A DNA stretch of 64,000 nt. It comes from Acidobacteriaceae bacterium (GTDB lineage Bacteria > Acidobacteriota > Terriglobia > Terriglobales > Acidobacteriaceae). Of this stretch, positions 15,836 through 25,564 are shown piece by piece (the stretch's first letter is position 1; every line of letters starts with the position of its first letter). A model generated the notes under the pieces. That model worked only from the letters and a program-made list of their open reading frames with translations, was not told where the DNA came from and searched no databases. The position numbers and the translations under genes were made by a program. The stretch covers positions 682,001 to 746,000 of the forward strand of contig JAOAPN010000014.1 of NCBI GenBank assembly GCA_025462885.1. Reading direction: 5' to 3'.

Positions 15836-18826
15836 ATGAAAAAGCTCATCTTTCTCCTCCTGTTGATCAGCGCTCCAATATTTGGTCAAACGGACCGCGG
15901 ATCTCTGACTGGAACTGTGACCGACACGACCGGCGCTCGCGTGGCTTCGGCGAATATTCGTGTCATATCGATCGCAACCAACGTAGATCGCACCAGCAAG
16001 ACGAATGGCGAAGGAGTCTTCTCCATCTCGTCATTGGCGCCTGGCAACTATAGGGTGACTCTCAGTGCTGCGGGTTTCGCAACGCAGGAGGTGAAAGATG
16101 TGACGGTTGATGTTGGACAGATCCGCACGCTTTCTGTCCGCATGAATATCGTCAGCATCGCGACAGAAGTCGAGGTTACTTCGGCCGACTCGGGACTGTC
16201 GAAGTCCTCTGCGGAGATCGGGGGCGTGGTGCAGGGAGCCCAGGCGCAAGAGCTTCCCCTGAATGGTCGCAACTATGTCAGCTTGGTGGCTTTGATTCCT
16301 GGGGCGATTGACTCCGGAACGGGTACGCAGGACCAGGTTCGCTTTGCCGGGCTTTCTGCGGAAGATAACTCGTGGCATCTTGATGGCGTGGATAACTCCG
16401 GGATCAATCACCAGTACCAGAAGGTGGCGATCCGCTTGCAGCCGTCGACGGAGTCAATTGCAGAGTTTCGTGCCAACAGCGCGGTCTACAGTGCCGATCA
16501 GGGCGGAACTCCGGGAGGTCAGATCGAACTCGTCTCCCGCTCAGGGAGCAACAAATATCATGGCTCGGCCTGGGAGTTCATTCGTAACGATGTCTTCGAT
16601 GCGGCACCGTGGGGTTCGAATGGAACGCTGTCGCCGCTTCGGTTGAATAACTTCGGTGCTAACTTTGGTGGGCCGGCCATGAAGGAAAAGTTGTTCTTCT
16701 TCGCCAACTACGAAGCCTTGCGTCAGATCCAGACTCCAGTCACTACAGGCTTCGTGCCGAGCGCCAGCTTTCGCGCTGCGGTCCTGACCAAATCGCCGGC
16801 ACTCGCTACGATTCTGAACCAGTATCCGACAGGGACTGTCGCCACCAGTAACCCAAACATCTTGAACTGGTACGGCAGCGGGCGTTCGATCGACCATGAA
16901 GACTCTGGACTGGCACGCATCGACTATCGCGTCAATGGGCGAATGAATGTGTTTGCTCGTTACAGCACAGACCATTACTCGCTGACTTCTCCGGCTGACC
17001 TCACGGGGATCGGGTTCACCACGGTTACGACTCCGAACGTTGTATTTGGAGTGCAGAACAGCTTCACACCGACGCTGATGAACGATGCGAAGTTCGGCTT
17101 CAACCGGGCAGCGTTTACGCAAGGAGAGTACGGCACGCTACCTTATGCGGTGACGGTCACAGGATTCACCAAACTGGACGATGCAACAGGTTCAGTCCGG
17201 TTCGATAACTCCTTTACTTTTCTGGATGACGTAACCCTTGTTCGAGGGCGCAATACTATTAAGGCAGGCGTTACGGTTCGTCGCGTTCAAGAAAATAAGT
17301 CGTCACCGAGCGTCGCGGACGAGATTTATTCCTATACCAGCACGGCGAACTTCTTGAATAACGTAATGGATCAAGACTCCTATGCTGGTGTGGTTCCGGT
17401 AACGGGCCAGCGCAAAACTGAGTCGTTCGGTTATGTCCTGGACCAGTTCCAGTTTTCTCCGAGTCTTACCATCAACGCGGGCCTGCGCTACGAGTATTTC
17501 GGAGTAGACCACGAGGTCCTTGGGCGCGGTGTCGTAGTCGATCCGATCAACTGTCCCGCTGTGACGTACCCCACGGGCAGTCAGTGGTACTCGCCCAATC
17601 TAGCGGATTTCTCGCCGCGGGTAAGTGTTGCTTATTCTCCTGCTGCTTTGGGTGGTAAGACCGTGATCCGCACGGGCTTCGGCATCTACTACGGCAACGG
17701 TCAGTTCGGAAACCTGGGTACACCGGTTGGCAATCTTGCGACGAAGTACACCTTGACGCAGAAACAGGCACCCGGTCTCAGCTATCCTGTGGCACCGTAC
17801 CTGGGGGCGGCGACCTCCAGCTTCAGCCCGTCTGCTTCGCCCATCAATCGCAGGGACACCGCTGTCAACGAGTGGACCCTTTCGGTTCAACACGAGATTG
17901 CCCGTCAGACCATCGGTCAGATCGCTTACTTTGGCAGCAAGGCTTCGCATGTCTTCTCGGACGTGACGCTCAATGGCATCAATCCGGTGACGGGATCGCG
18001 TCCTTATGCTGGCTATTCAACCATCGACTACCGTGGCACTGCGAACGATGCTCATACCCACGCCTTACAGGCTGGTCTGCAACGGCGCATCTCGACCGGT
18101 CTGTTGATCTCTGCCAACTATCAGTTCTCCCATTCCATCGACAACGGCGGATTGGGCGGAGGAGAGGCGATCATCCCGCAGGACTACCTTTGCCATCGAT
18201 GTGAGATTGCCTCCAGCGATCAGGACATGCGGCATTACTTCAGTGCCAGCAGCATCTGGCGCCTGCCGGTAGGACGTGGTCATACCTTCCTCAACAACGA
18301 CTCCCGGTTGACGGATTTCTTCCTCGGCGGCTGGCAGTTGAGCGGTATCGGCACAGCGCGTTCCGGTCTCCCCATCAATGTAACGATCAGCCGCAGCGCG
18401 AGTGCGCTGTCCGACCAACTCAACAAGAATCAGCGTCCCGACCGCGTTCCTGGAGTCTCGCTGTATCCATCCAACAAGACTCCCGCAAGCTGGCTCAACC
18501 CCGCCGCCTTTACCGCACCGGCAAATGGAGTGCATGGGAACGCTGGAAGGAACATTGCTCGGGCGCCCGGTCTCTGGCAGTTCGACACTTCGTTGAACAA
18601 ACGTTTCCCCATCACGGACAGATTCGGCGCCAGCTTCCGCGCTGAAGCGTTCAATCTCTTCAATGTGGCTCACTACGGCACCCCGGTCAGTGTGTTTGCT
18701 CTTCCGGTCGCGGGTGGCTCGTCCAATCCGAACAACTTCGGATTGATCACGACCTCCTTCAACGGCAATCCTGTTGGAACCGGAACGCCGAGGGAACTGC
18801 AGTTCATGCTTCGGGTCGACTTCTAA
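15836..18826 (+). CDS. Oar-like TonB-dependent receptor 1
   Basis: A 996-residue outer-membrane receptor. Signal peptide (about 1-18), then a carboxypeptidase-regulatory-like Ig fold (GSLTGTVTDTTGARVASANI to the LSVRMNIV region, about 20-110), plug (about 115-230, with ELPLNGRNYVSLVALIPGA), and a long beta-barrel ending in an aromatic residue (FMLRVDF), as outer-membrane proteins require. This is the Oar subfamily that dominates acidobacterial genomes; members import or dock large ligands, usually unknown. Third gene of a likely operon; the next two genes encode a phospholipase-C-like phosphodiesterase and a metallophosphoesterase, pointing to an organophosphate ligand. That substrate is inference. 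Confidence 0.9.
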   Translation: MKKLIFLLLLISAPIFGQTDRGSLTGTVTDTTGARVASANIRVISIATNVDRTSKTNGEGVFSISSLAPGNYRVTLSAAGFATQEVKDVTVDVGQIRTLSVRMNIVSIATEVEVTSADSGLSKSSAEIGGVVQGAQAQELPLNGRNYVSLVALIPGAIDSGTGTQDQVRFAGLSAEDNSWHLDGVDNSGINHQYQKVAIRLQPSTESIAEFRANSAVYSADQGGTPGGQIELVSRSGSNKYHGSAWEFIRNDVFDAAPWGSNGTLSPLRLNNFGANFGGPAMKEKLFFFANYEALRQIQTPVTTGFVPSASFRAAVLTKSPALATILNQYPTGTVATSNPNILNWYGSGRSIDHEDSGLARIDYRVNGRMNVFARYSTDHYSLTSPADLTGIGFTTVTTPNVVFGVQNSFTPTLMNDAKFGFNRAAFTQGEYGTLPYAVTVTGFTKLDDATGSVRFDNSFTFLDDVTLVRGRNTIKAGVTVRRVQENKSSPSVADEIYSYTSTANFLNNVMDQDSYAGVVPVTGQRKTESFGYVLDQFQFSPSLTINAGLRYEYFGVDHEVLGRGVVVDPINCPAVTYPTGSQWYSPNLADFSPRVSVAYSPAALGGKTVIRTGFGIYYGNGQFGNLGTPVGNLATKYTLTQKQAPGLSYPVAPYLGAATSSFSPSASPINRRDTAVNEWTLSVQHEIARQTIGQIAYFGSKASHVFSDVTLNGINPVTGSRPYAGYSTIDYRGTANDAHTHALQAGLQRRISTGLLISANYQFSHSIDNGGLGGGEAIIPQDYLCHRCEIASSDQDMRHYFSASSIWRLPVGRGHTFLNNDSRLTDFFLGGWQLSGIGTARSGLPINVTISRSASALSDQLNKNQRPDRVPGVSLYPSNKTPASWLNPAAFTAPANGVHGNAGRNIARAPGLWQFDTSLNKRFPITDRFGASFRAEAFNLFNVAHYGTPVSVFALPVAGGSSNPNNFGLITTSFNGNPVGTGTPRELQFMLRVDF

Positions 18827-18904
18827 AATTCGGGCGGTTGCGGACCGTCGTCTGCAACCGCTCTCCCTTTGCCGAAGCTTTCAAACCCATCGATTGGAGA
18901 ATCC

Positions 18905-19898
18905 ATGAAATATCTTGCAACTGTCTTGGCCTTAGCCGGATGTACCGTTACGCCTCTCTTCGCCCAGAATGGCAAGTCGAACATCGCCCCTGGAGCGCGC
19001 ACCCAAATCCTGGCGCACAACGCCTATCCCGACCACGGAAAGTATGCGGATCGTCTTGATCGCGCCATCGCGAGTGGGATGCCGTTCGCCATCGAGGAAG
19101 ATCTTGCCTGTGTGAACGGTCGCTCCGTCGTCATTCACGGCGCAAAAAATGTCTCACCCGACGATCCGACCCTGGAGAGTTACTTCTTCCCCAGAGTCGC
19201 TCCGATGATGGAGCAGGCGCTTAAAGAGTAAGTGGCCTCTTATTACGCTCTACCTCGACATCAAGAACGATCCGCCGGAGCACCTGGCAGCAATTGGCGC
19301 CATGCTCGATCAATACGCAGCCTGGTTGACTACCGCCACGAAGACCGAGGATATCTCTAAGCAGTCACCTCTGAAGTTGGGGCCGATGATGGTTCTGGTA
19401 GAAGACAAGCAAAACGATATCAAACAGCAATTTTTCTATGACAAAGTACCCGCTGGCGGACAGATTCGTGTTTTCGGCTCGGTCACAAAGCCGGTAGAGA
19501 ATCCGAATCACATGCCAAAACTGGAGTTTGTAAATAGCCTTGTTGCTGTTCCGATGGATCAGATCACTACGCAAAAGTCGGACAACTACCACCGCTGGTG
19601 GGGTCTGGACTGGGCCTATGTCGAGAAGGGCGGGGAAGAGCACCACGGAGAGTGGGGCAAGGATCAGGTCGCCCGTCTTCAGAGCATCGTTTCCTATGGG
19701 CATCGCCTCGGGTATTGGATGAGCCTCTATTGCCTGGATGGCTTTACCGCGGATAAGCATCAGGGATGGGAGGACGAGTACAACTTCGGCTCGCCCGAGG
19801 CTGTGACGATTCGCTGGAAAGCGGCGATTCATGCCCACGCCGACTTGATCTCCACCGACCAGTACGAAGCTCTGTCTAAAGAGATTCACTCCCGCTAA
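18905..19898 (+). pseudogene. PLC/GDPD-like phosphodiesterase, frameshifted
   Basis: A secreted TIM-barrel phosphodiesterase related to phosphatidylinositol-specific phospholipase C and glycerophosphodiesterases. The start ATG at 18905 follows TTGGAG and gives a signal peptide (YLATVLALAGCTVTPLFAQ). The first part has ILAHNAYPDHG, IEEDLAC and VVIHG, matching the HxG/N, ExD and H positions of this superfamily. It ends at TAA 19229-19231. The next frame resumes at once with KWPLITLYLDIKNDP and runs to 19898, including a YWMSLYCLDG segment and a final DLISTDQYEALS. One or two missing bases near 19228 explain the break. Either the gene is inactivated or the sequence has an error. The TonB receptor ends 78 bases upstream; the metallophosphoesterase follows after 44. 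Confidence 0.75.
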
Positions 19899-19942
19899 CG
19901 CGCCGTTCCAGGTCGCCCCTCACATCGATGGAGTTTCGCTCT

Positions 19943-20965
19943 ATGAAGCCGAAGCAACTTTTGTCGTTCTCGCTTCTTGCCTGTCACTATCTTTTAGGAC
20001 AAGGCGCAGAGAAGCCACGTAAAGGTCCAGGACCCGAGGATCTCCCGACCTCTACACTGCTTAGTCGACCAGGCCCAAGCTTTCGGGTTCCGCAACGCAG
20101 TCTGGGAAAAACGGTTAAGGTCATTGTATTCGGAGATCAGCGTTTTACCGATCCGACGAATACGAAGGTCACCAACCCTATAGTGCGGAAATTACTGGTA
20201 GAGAAGATAGCTGCGGAACATCCGGATGCTGTTCTAATGAACGGCGACGTACCCTACAGCGGCGACGTAGTGAATGACTATGCGGTATTCAAGTCGGAGA
20301 CTCAGACCTGGCGTGACGAGCATCTGCACGTCTATCCAGCCCTCGGCAACCATGAGTTTCACGGAGACCCGCAGGAAGCGCTGGAGCACTGGTGGACTGC
20401 ATTTCCAGAGCTTCGCGATCGGCGGTGGTACTCAGTTGAACTTGGCGATTCGATCTACACCATTTCCCTGGATAGCGACACTTCACTTCTGAAGGGAAGC
20501 GATCAATGGAACTGGCTCAACGATCAATTAGCGCGTCTGCCCACTACAACGAAGTTCGTATTTCTGAGTCTGCATCACCCTCCTGTTGCAGACTTTCAAA
20601 CCCGCATTAACGTCAGCCACAATCCGCGGCCAAACGAGATCGCTCTGCGCGATTACTTGGAGGAGATGGCCCCGAAGCTCACGGCGAAGTTAATCGTAAG
20701 CGCGGGCCACATCCACAACTATGAGCGGTTTTCAAGGAGTGGAATTACGTTTCTAGTCTCAGGGGGAGGAGCTGCTTCTCCAGTCGAAGTGGAGCGCGCC
20801 CCAGATGATCTTTACCAGGGTGAAGATTTTCCAAATTACCATTTTGTTGCGTTCACACTGAAGGGCGACAGACTTGAGGGCCAGATGATTCGTTTAGTGG
20901 ATGTAACAGCCAAAGTTCCTCTTTGGGATGTGAAGGACACGTTTCGTATTGGTTTCGACAAATAA
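19943..20965 (+). CDS. Secreted calcineurin-like metallophosphoesterase
   Basis: A 340-residue phosphoesterase of the dinuclear-metal calcineurin superfamily. The start ATG at 19943 yields a signal peptide (QLLSFSLLACHYLLGQ); an in-frame ATG 15 bases upstream is possible. Motifs in order: FGDQRF (motif I), MNGDVPY (GD), LGNHEF (GNHE), LHHPP and GHIHNYERF (GHxH). Motif I normally reads DxH; here the metal-ligand His is replaced by Arg, so one metal site may be altered. It would hydrolyse phosphomonoesters or diesters outside the cytoplasm. Last gene of the receptor operon, so it may act on products of the upstream PLC-like enzyme. Confidence 0.88.
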   Translation: MKPKQLLSFSLLACHYLLGQGAEKPRKGPGPEDLPTSTLLSRPGPSFRVPQRSLGKTVKVIVFGDQRFTDPTNTKVTNPIVRKLLVEKIAAEHPDAVLMNGDVPYSGDVVNDYAVFKSETQTWRDEHLHVYPALGNHEFHGDPQEALEHWWTAFPELRDRRWYSVELGDSIYTISLDSDTSLLKGSDQWNWLNDQLARLPTTTKFVFLSLHHPPVADFQTRINVSHNPRPNEIALRDYLEEMAPKLTAKLIVSAGHIHNYERFSRSGITFLVSGGGAASPVEVERAPDDLYQGEDFPNYHFVAFTLKGDRLEGQMIRLVDVTAKVPLWDVKDTFRIGFDK

Positions 20966-21027
20966 GTTGTCGCCCATGCAAAGGGCATTATTGATAAATT
21001 TTCAGCGAGCCATCGGGCACGACAACA

Positions 21028-21837
21028 CTAAGTCGATAGCAATCTCTGAATATTGAACTGGAACATATCTCTGAAGGTGCAGTATTCCGGCATCCCCAGT
21101 TCGAGGATCGGTGACGCAGCAACGACACGCGGCAGGTGGGTGGTGAGTAGCAAGCGATACGCGGACTGTTCAGATGCAGAGAAGCGCTGCATCTGGTAGG
21201 CGAGCGTGATGTGGAACTCATAGCGATCGTGGTCCTTTGCTCGGAAGCGATAGACGTCGGCGAGACGGTCTCGCACGGTTCGGAGCTTACGTTCTTCCTC
21301 TTCATCCGCGGGCGCCATGCGCAAGGTGCAGGCGCGCCCGTTGTCGATCGTGCGTTGCTGGTCAACTCGAACTCGCAATGGGAGTTCGCAATGGAGATGA
21401 AAGGCGCTCATCCGCTCCCCAATGACTCGATTGCATTCTTCAATGCTTGCGTCTGGGGCAAGGTCGGAAGGCCAGACGATGCGGCCTTTGTCGTTCGCAC
21501 CGGAGAAGACCGTCATGTGAAGGCTCTCGGGAGGCAGCAGGGCGAGTTTTGAATGGAAGGGGCTTCGGGAAAGGGCGTCGTGCAGCGCAACGGTCTCGTC
21601 GCGCATCGCGCATTGCTGGGGCAGATGACAGATCACAGTGTTTCCGCGGAACTCTCTGCGTCGCCCGTCTGAGTTGAACTTTAGTGACGCATCTCGGGTG
21701 GGCAGTTCCTCGGTAGAAATGGAGTGAAGAGGCGAAGGTGGCTGCTGCCCCCAGACTTCTGGAGTGATTGCTGTGACTGCCGCCGCGGATGCTGTCATCA
21801 AAAACGTGCGGCGGGAAAGGTCGAGAGGTGAAGACAA
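21028..21837 (-). CDS. Tat-exported 2H phosphoesterase-like protein (DUF1868)
   Basis: A 269-residue protein with a twin-arginine signal (SRRTFLMTASAAAVTAITP) and the two HxT/S motifs of the 2H phosphoesterase superfamily, LHMTVFSG and FHITLAY, about 110 residues apart. The overall match is to the DUF1868 group. 2H enzymes act on 2',3'-cyclic or 2'-5' phosphodiester bonds of nucleotides or RNA; the substrate here is unknown. Export by Tat implies folding with or without cofactor before secretion. It begins 43 bases after the TonB receptor stop on the same strand, so the two are very likely one operon. Confidence 0.85.
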   Translation of the reverse strand: MSSPLDLSRRTFLMTASAAAVTAITPEVWGQQPPSPLHSISTEELPTRDASLKFNSDGRRREFRGNTVICHLPQQCAMRDETVALHDALSRSPFHSKLALLPPESLHMTVFSGANDKGRIVWPSDLAPDASIEECNRVIGERMSAFHLHCELPLRVRVDQQRTIDNGRACTLRMAPADEEEERKLRTVRDRLADVYRFRAKDHDRYEFHITLAYQMQRFSASEQSAYRLLLTTHLPRVVAASPILELGMPEYCTFRDMFQFNIQRLLST

Positions 21838-21880
21838 GATGTGCTCCTTGTAAAGGTACGGACGGTCTTAGAGGATGGAG

Positions 21881-24800
21881 TTAGTAGCTGAGCCTTACGG
21901 CGAGCTGCAACTGACGCGAGGCATAAGCAGACGTATACGCGCCGAAACTGCTGTTGTTGGCGGTGCTGTTAGGCGACTGATAGTTGGTGGCATTCAGCAC
22001 GTTGAAGGCTTCCGCCCGAAACTCCAGCCCGACACGTTCCGCATAGATCACAAAGCGCTTATGTAGACCGAGATCGAGTGAGCCATACGCTGCACCGCGC
22101 AGGGTGTTTCGGCCTGCATTGCCGAAAGGCTGTGCGTAGTTCGGCAGGCATACTGCGGGATTGGTCCCGGCGGTAGCCGCGCCGCAGAACGTCACTCCGG
22201 AATTATTGAAGACATTGCCGAGTTGAGTCGCTGTTTTGACCCACGCTGAAGAAGGGTTATACACCGAAGACACTGGTCCAGTGAGACTCGCACGGTACCC
22301 GTACGAAGCGCTGGTGGTACTGATCTGGGCATTGGTGTTGGGCGAATAGACGAGATTGACCGGCAGGCCGCTCGTCACTTGCTCGATCGCTGTGACCTGC
22401 CATCCTCCGAGAACCTCCTGCAGTAGGAAAGGAGCGGACGTTCCGAAGCGACGCCCCTTCCCGTAGGGTAGGTCCCAGACGAGCGATGTCGTGTTGTTGA
22501 TGGGCTGATCGTAGCCGGAACGGCCGCGGTCTCCGGCGACGTTGTCACGATTCACCACGTTGGAGTCGCCGTTAGCGTTTTCTAGATCGCTGGCTACGTT
22601 GTCGATGCCATGCGACCAGGTGAACGAATTCAAGAGATAGATTCCCTGCGAGTAGCGCTTCTCAAGTTTCACCTGCAGTGCATGGTATTGCAGGAAGCCC
22701 ACCGGGATTGTAGCGAGGATGTTGGTGAAGGTGGAAATAGGACGCCGCGCCTGCAGCAGGACGCAGGTAGACGGTGTCGACTGACAGGTGGCGTTCTGAG
22801 GTGTTGCCTGGTTGTAGTCGGTCAATGCGGGAAGGTGGACTGCGTGGTTCCACACCCACGCGACATCGAGCAGAGTGCCATGTGTGAGGTCTCGCTGCAC
22901 CCCGAGATAGGTCGTCTGGCTGTACGGAGTGGGCGTGTCGCGCTGCATGTAACGCGTCTGTGCTTTCAGCGTTGAAAAGCTTGCGGAACTGGCGAAGTTG
23001 GGCGTGTAACCCTGCTGCGTGGTGCGGAAACAAGTCGTGGGATCTTCGTTACCGGCACAGGCTGGGAGCGGCTTGCTGGCGGCTCCGAAGCCAATGGGAG
23101 GAGTCTGATCAATCGTGGCGTCTACGACGTATGGACCGTTGTATGCCAGCAGGCTCTCCCCGCCGAAACGAAAGTAAGGCGCATAGCTGAGAGCGTACCC
23201 GCCGCGCAGCACGGTCTTTGGATCGATCACGAAAGCAAGGCCGAAGCGAGGCGCGAAACCGGTGTACTTCGGGTCAACCAAGCCGCGGTCGTAAAGCGAT
23301 CCGTTCTTCGCCAGCAGAAGCGAGTTGGTAGTCGGATCGAAGTTGACGAGGTGATTATCCTCTGCCCAGTAGGGCGTCAGGAACTCGTAGCGCAGCCCGT
23401 AGTTCAAGGTGAGACGGTTGTTTACCTTCCAGTCGTCCTGGACGAAGCCGTAGTGCCAGCGACGTTGGTAGTTGACTTCAGCAATGTTGTTCAGTTCGTA
23501 GTGCGAGCGTGCGCCCAGGAGGAAGTCGGCTAAATTATTCGCTCCGGTGATTGCGGTATTGGAGGAAGCGGTCGCGGTAGTCCGGCTGAACTGACCTGCG
23601 TAAGTGTCCGCACCGAACTTCGGGTGGAAGTCCGAGATCGCCTGGGTCAGCCAACCATACTCATAGCCCACCTTCATCGTGTGGCGGCCTCGGATGAAAG
23701 AAAGGGTCACCTTAGGGGTTGCAAGGTAGGGATCGGTAAATTGCGGGTTTGTCGTCTGCCGGCCGAACTGACTAAATCCCGTTACGATCTGCGAGTTTAC
23801 CCCACCGATGACCGAAGGGTCGGTAGGCGCATTCGGAAAGGTGACGAGGTTGGCGGCTCCGAGGTTGTAAGGAGCCTTGCCGCTGTGCGTGAGGGTAATT
23901 CCGAAACGAGCTTCAATCAGGGTGCGGGGTGTGAGGTTGTAAGTAATTCCGCTGGCCACTTGCCTGGTGCGGGCATAGAGGGTTCCGTTGCTATTGCCAC
24001 CGGCAAGCCCGGTAATCGGTGGAGCGGCGAAGATGGTGTACTGGCGCTGGCTATAGCGTCCGAACAGAGTCATCTTTGAGCTGAGGAAGGCGTCGATGCG
24101 GGCATCGCCGTGATCGTCGGTGACCGTATTGGCTGGGTTGGAGCTATAGTTTGCCTGACCCAGTGGAACGTTTAGGTTTGGGGCTGGCAGCAGGCTCAGC
24201 ACATTGCTCGCGAATGCACTTTGTGCGGAGGCGGGAACGACGCCATTAGCGTAGGTGGCACCGGTAATAGGATTTCGCATCGCTATCGGGGTCACGCCGT
24301 CTGCTGCGACAAAGACGCCCTGTCGCTCTCCCATGGTCGGGACCGTCGCTGTCTGGAGGCTTCGATCGATGTGACGCAGGCCTTCGTAATCTGCAAAGAA
24401 AAAGAGTTTGTCTTTCAGAATCGGTCCGGCGAGTGTGGCTCCGAACTGGTTCTGGATGAGAGTGGGTTTGACCCCGGTGCCAAGGAATGGTCCGTAAGCA
24501 TTGAGCACGGTATTGCGGAGATAGTCGTAAACGACGCCATGAAAGGCATTGGTGCCGCTGCGAAAGCTGACGTTGATCACGGCTCCGCCAGCTCTTCCGA
24601 ATTCAGCGGCGTAGTTGTTGGTCTGGACGCGGAACGCCTGCAAGGCATCCGGAGAAGGAATGATGGCTTGGTTGGAGTAGCCCTGGTTCGCCTCCTGGTA
24701 CGCGTTGTTATCCAATCCGTCGAGCAGGAAGTTGTTCGCATTCGATCGCATCCCGTTGACATTGTAGGAGGCGTCCCGGCTCAGAATCGTGCCATTCTCG

Positions 24801-25399
24801 ATCAGTGACTTTCGCACGCCCGGTACCAGCAGGGTCAGGTCGGCATACGCTCGCCCGTTCAATGGCAGATTCACTAGCTCCCGCTGCGCAATCTCCTGTC
24901 CGCGGTCACTGGTATCGGTTTCGAGCAGGGCCGCGGTTCCATTTACCGTTACCTCCTGGCTCGCGGCACCCAGATTAAGCTCCATGTCAACGCGTTGCCG
25001 CGCACCGATCCGCACCGTAAACCGCTCGGTGGTTACCACCTGGAAGCCTTCTTTGGTCGCCATCATCCGATATTCACCAATCTGGACAACAGGGAACTGG
25101 AAATCTCCATACGAGTCCGTGGTGCTCGTCACGGACACGTTCTTCGCGATGTTAGTCAGAACGACCGCAGTACCAGGGATCACCGCTCCACTGCGATCCT
25201 TGATCGTTCCGAGTACCGCGGCTGCGTCGAACTGTGCGCGGGACATAGTGCCGCCGAGCAGCATGACAGCCGAGAGCCAAACGAGCAATAGCATCCTGTA
25301 GTGGCTGCGACCCGCACCTGTGTGCTTCGGTTGTTTCAACCTCAACAGAAAGAGGCGGGAGAGCGAAGGGTACACAGAGAGGGTAGATTCGGAGGGCAT
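21881..25399 (-). CDS. Oar-like TonB-dependent receptor 2
   Basis: A 1172-residue outer-membrane receptor. I use the ATG at 25397-25399, which follows an AAAGGAC ribosome site; a longer frame lacks one. The N-terminus has an unusually long charged leader before the signal hydrophobic core (MLLLVWLSAVMLLGG), then the carboxypeptidase-regulatory domain (AAVLGTIKDRSGAVIPGTAV, about 60-145), plug with LVNLPLNGRAYADLTLLVPG, and barrel ending in LQLAVRLSY. Typical acidobacterial Oar-type receptor. The downstream gene is the 2H phosphoesterase. Upstream, 165 bases away and divergent, is a membrane protein with a DNA-binding-like N-terminus that could regulate it. Confidence 0.9.
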   Translation of the reverse strand: MPSESTLSVYPSLSRLFLLRLKQPKHTGAGRSHYRMLLLVWLSAVMLLGGTMSRAQFDAAAVLGTIKDRSGAVIPGTAVVLTNIAKNVSVTSTTDSYGDFQFPVVQIGEYRMMATKEGFQVVTTERFTVRIGARQRVDMELNLGAASQEVTVNGTAALLETDTSDRGQEIAQRELVNLPLNGRAYADLTLLVPGVRKSLIENGTILSRDASYNVNGMRSNANNFLLDGLDNNAYQEANQGYSNQAIIPSPDALQAFRVQTNNYAAEFGRAGGAVINVSFRSGTNAFHGVVYDYLRNTVLNAYGPFLGTGVKPTLIQNQFGATLAGPILKDKLFFFADYEGLRHIDRSLQTATVPTMGERQGVFVAADGVTPIAMRNPITGATYANGVVPASAQSAFASNVLSLLPAPNLNVPLGQANYSSNPANTVTDDHGDARIDAFLSSKMTLFGRYSQRQYTIFAAPPITGLAGGNSNGTLYARTRQVASGITYNLTPRTLIEARFGITLTHSGKAPYNLGAANLVTFPNAPTDPSVIGGVNSQIVTGFSQFGRQTTNPQFTDPYLATPKVTLSFIRGRHTMKVGYEYGWLTQAISDFHPKFGADTYAGQFSRTTATASSNTAITGANNLADFLLGARSHYELNNIAEVNYQRRWHYGFVQDDWKVNNRLTLNYGLRYEFLTPYWAEDNHLVNFDPTTNSLLLAKNGSLYDRGLVDPKYTGFAPRFGLAFVIDPKTVLRGGYALSYAPYFRFGGESLLAYNGPYVVDATIDQTPPIGFGAASKPLPACAGNEDPTTCFRTTQQGYTPNFASSASFSTLKAQTRYMQRDTPTPYSQTTYLGVQRDLTHGTLLDVAWVWNHAVHLPALTDYNQATPQNATCQSTPSTCVLLQARRPISTFTNILATIPVGFLQYHALQVKLEKRYSQGIYLLNSFTWSHGIDNVASDLENANGDSNVVNRDNVAGDRGRSGYDQPINNTTSLVWDLPYGKGRRFGTSAPFLLQEVLGGWQVTAIEQVTSGLPVNLVYSPNTNAQISTTSASYGYRASLTGPVSSVYNPSSAWVKTATQLGNVFNNSGVTFCGAATAGTNPAVCLPNYAQPFGNAGRNTLRGAAYGSLDLGLHKRFVIYAERVGLEFRAEAFNVLNATNYQSPNSTANNSSFGAYTSAYASRQLQLAVRLSY

Positions 25400-25564
25400 A
25401 GGTAGTCCTTTTCTGCTCGAAGACTGTTGAAGGATGCGAACATCGCGACCATAGCCCAGCACTAGGAAACGATCCAGTCATTTCGCCGCAACTTTAACTG
25501 TTAAGCGAAAGAACCCATTTATTTGTAATGGTTTACTGTCTATTCACGAGGAGCGGATGAATCT

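Noticed and set aside
20966..21027. GCCC/GGGC hairpin between convergent genes as a terminator
   Set aside because: Only a 4-base stem and no proper T-run; too weak to annotate.
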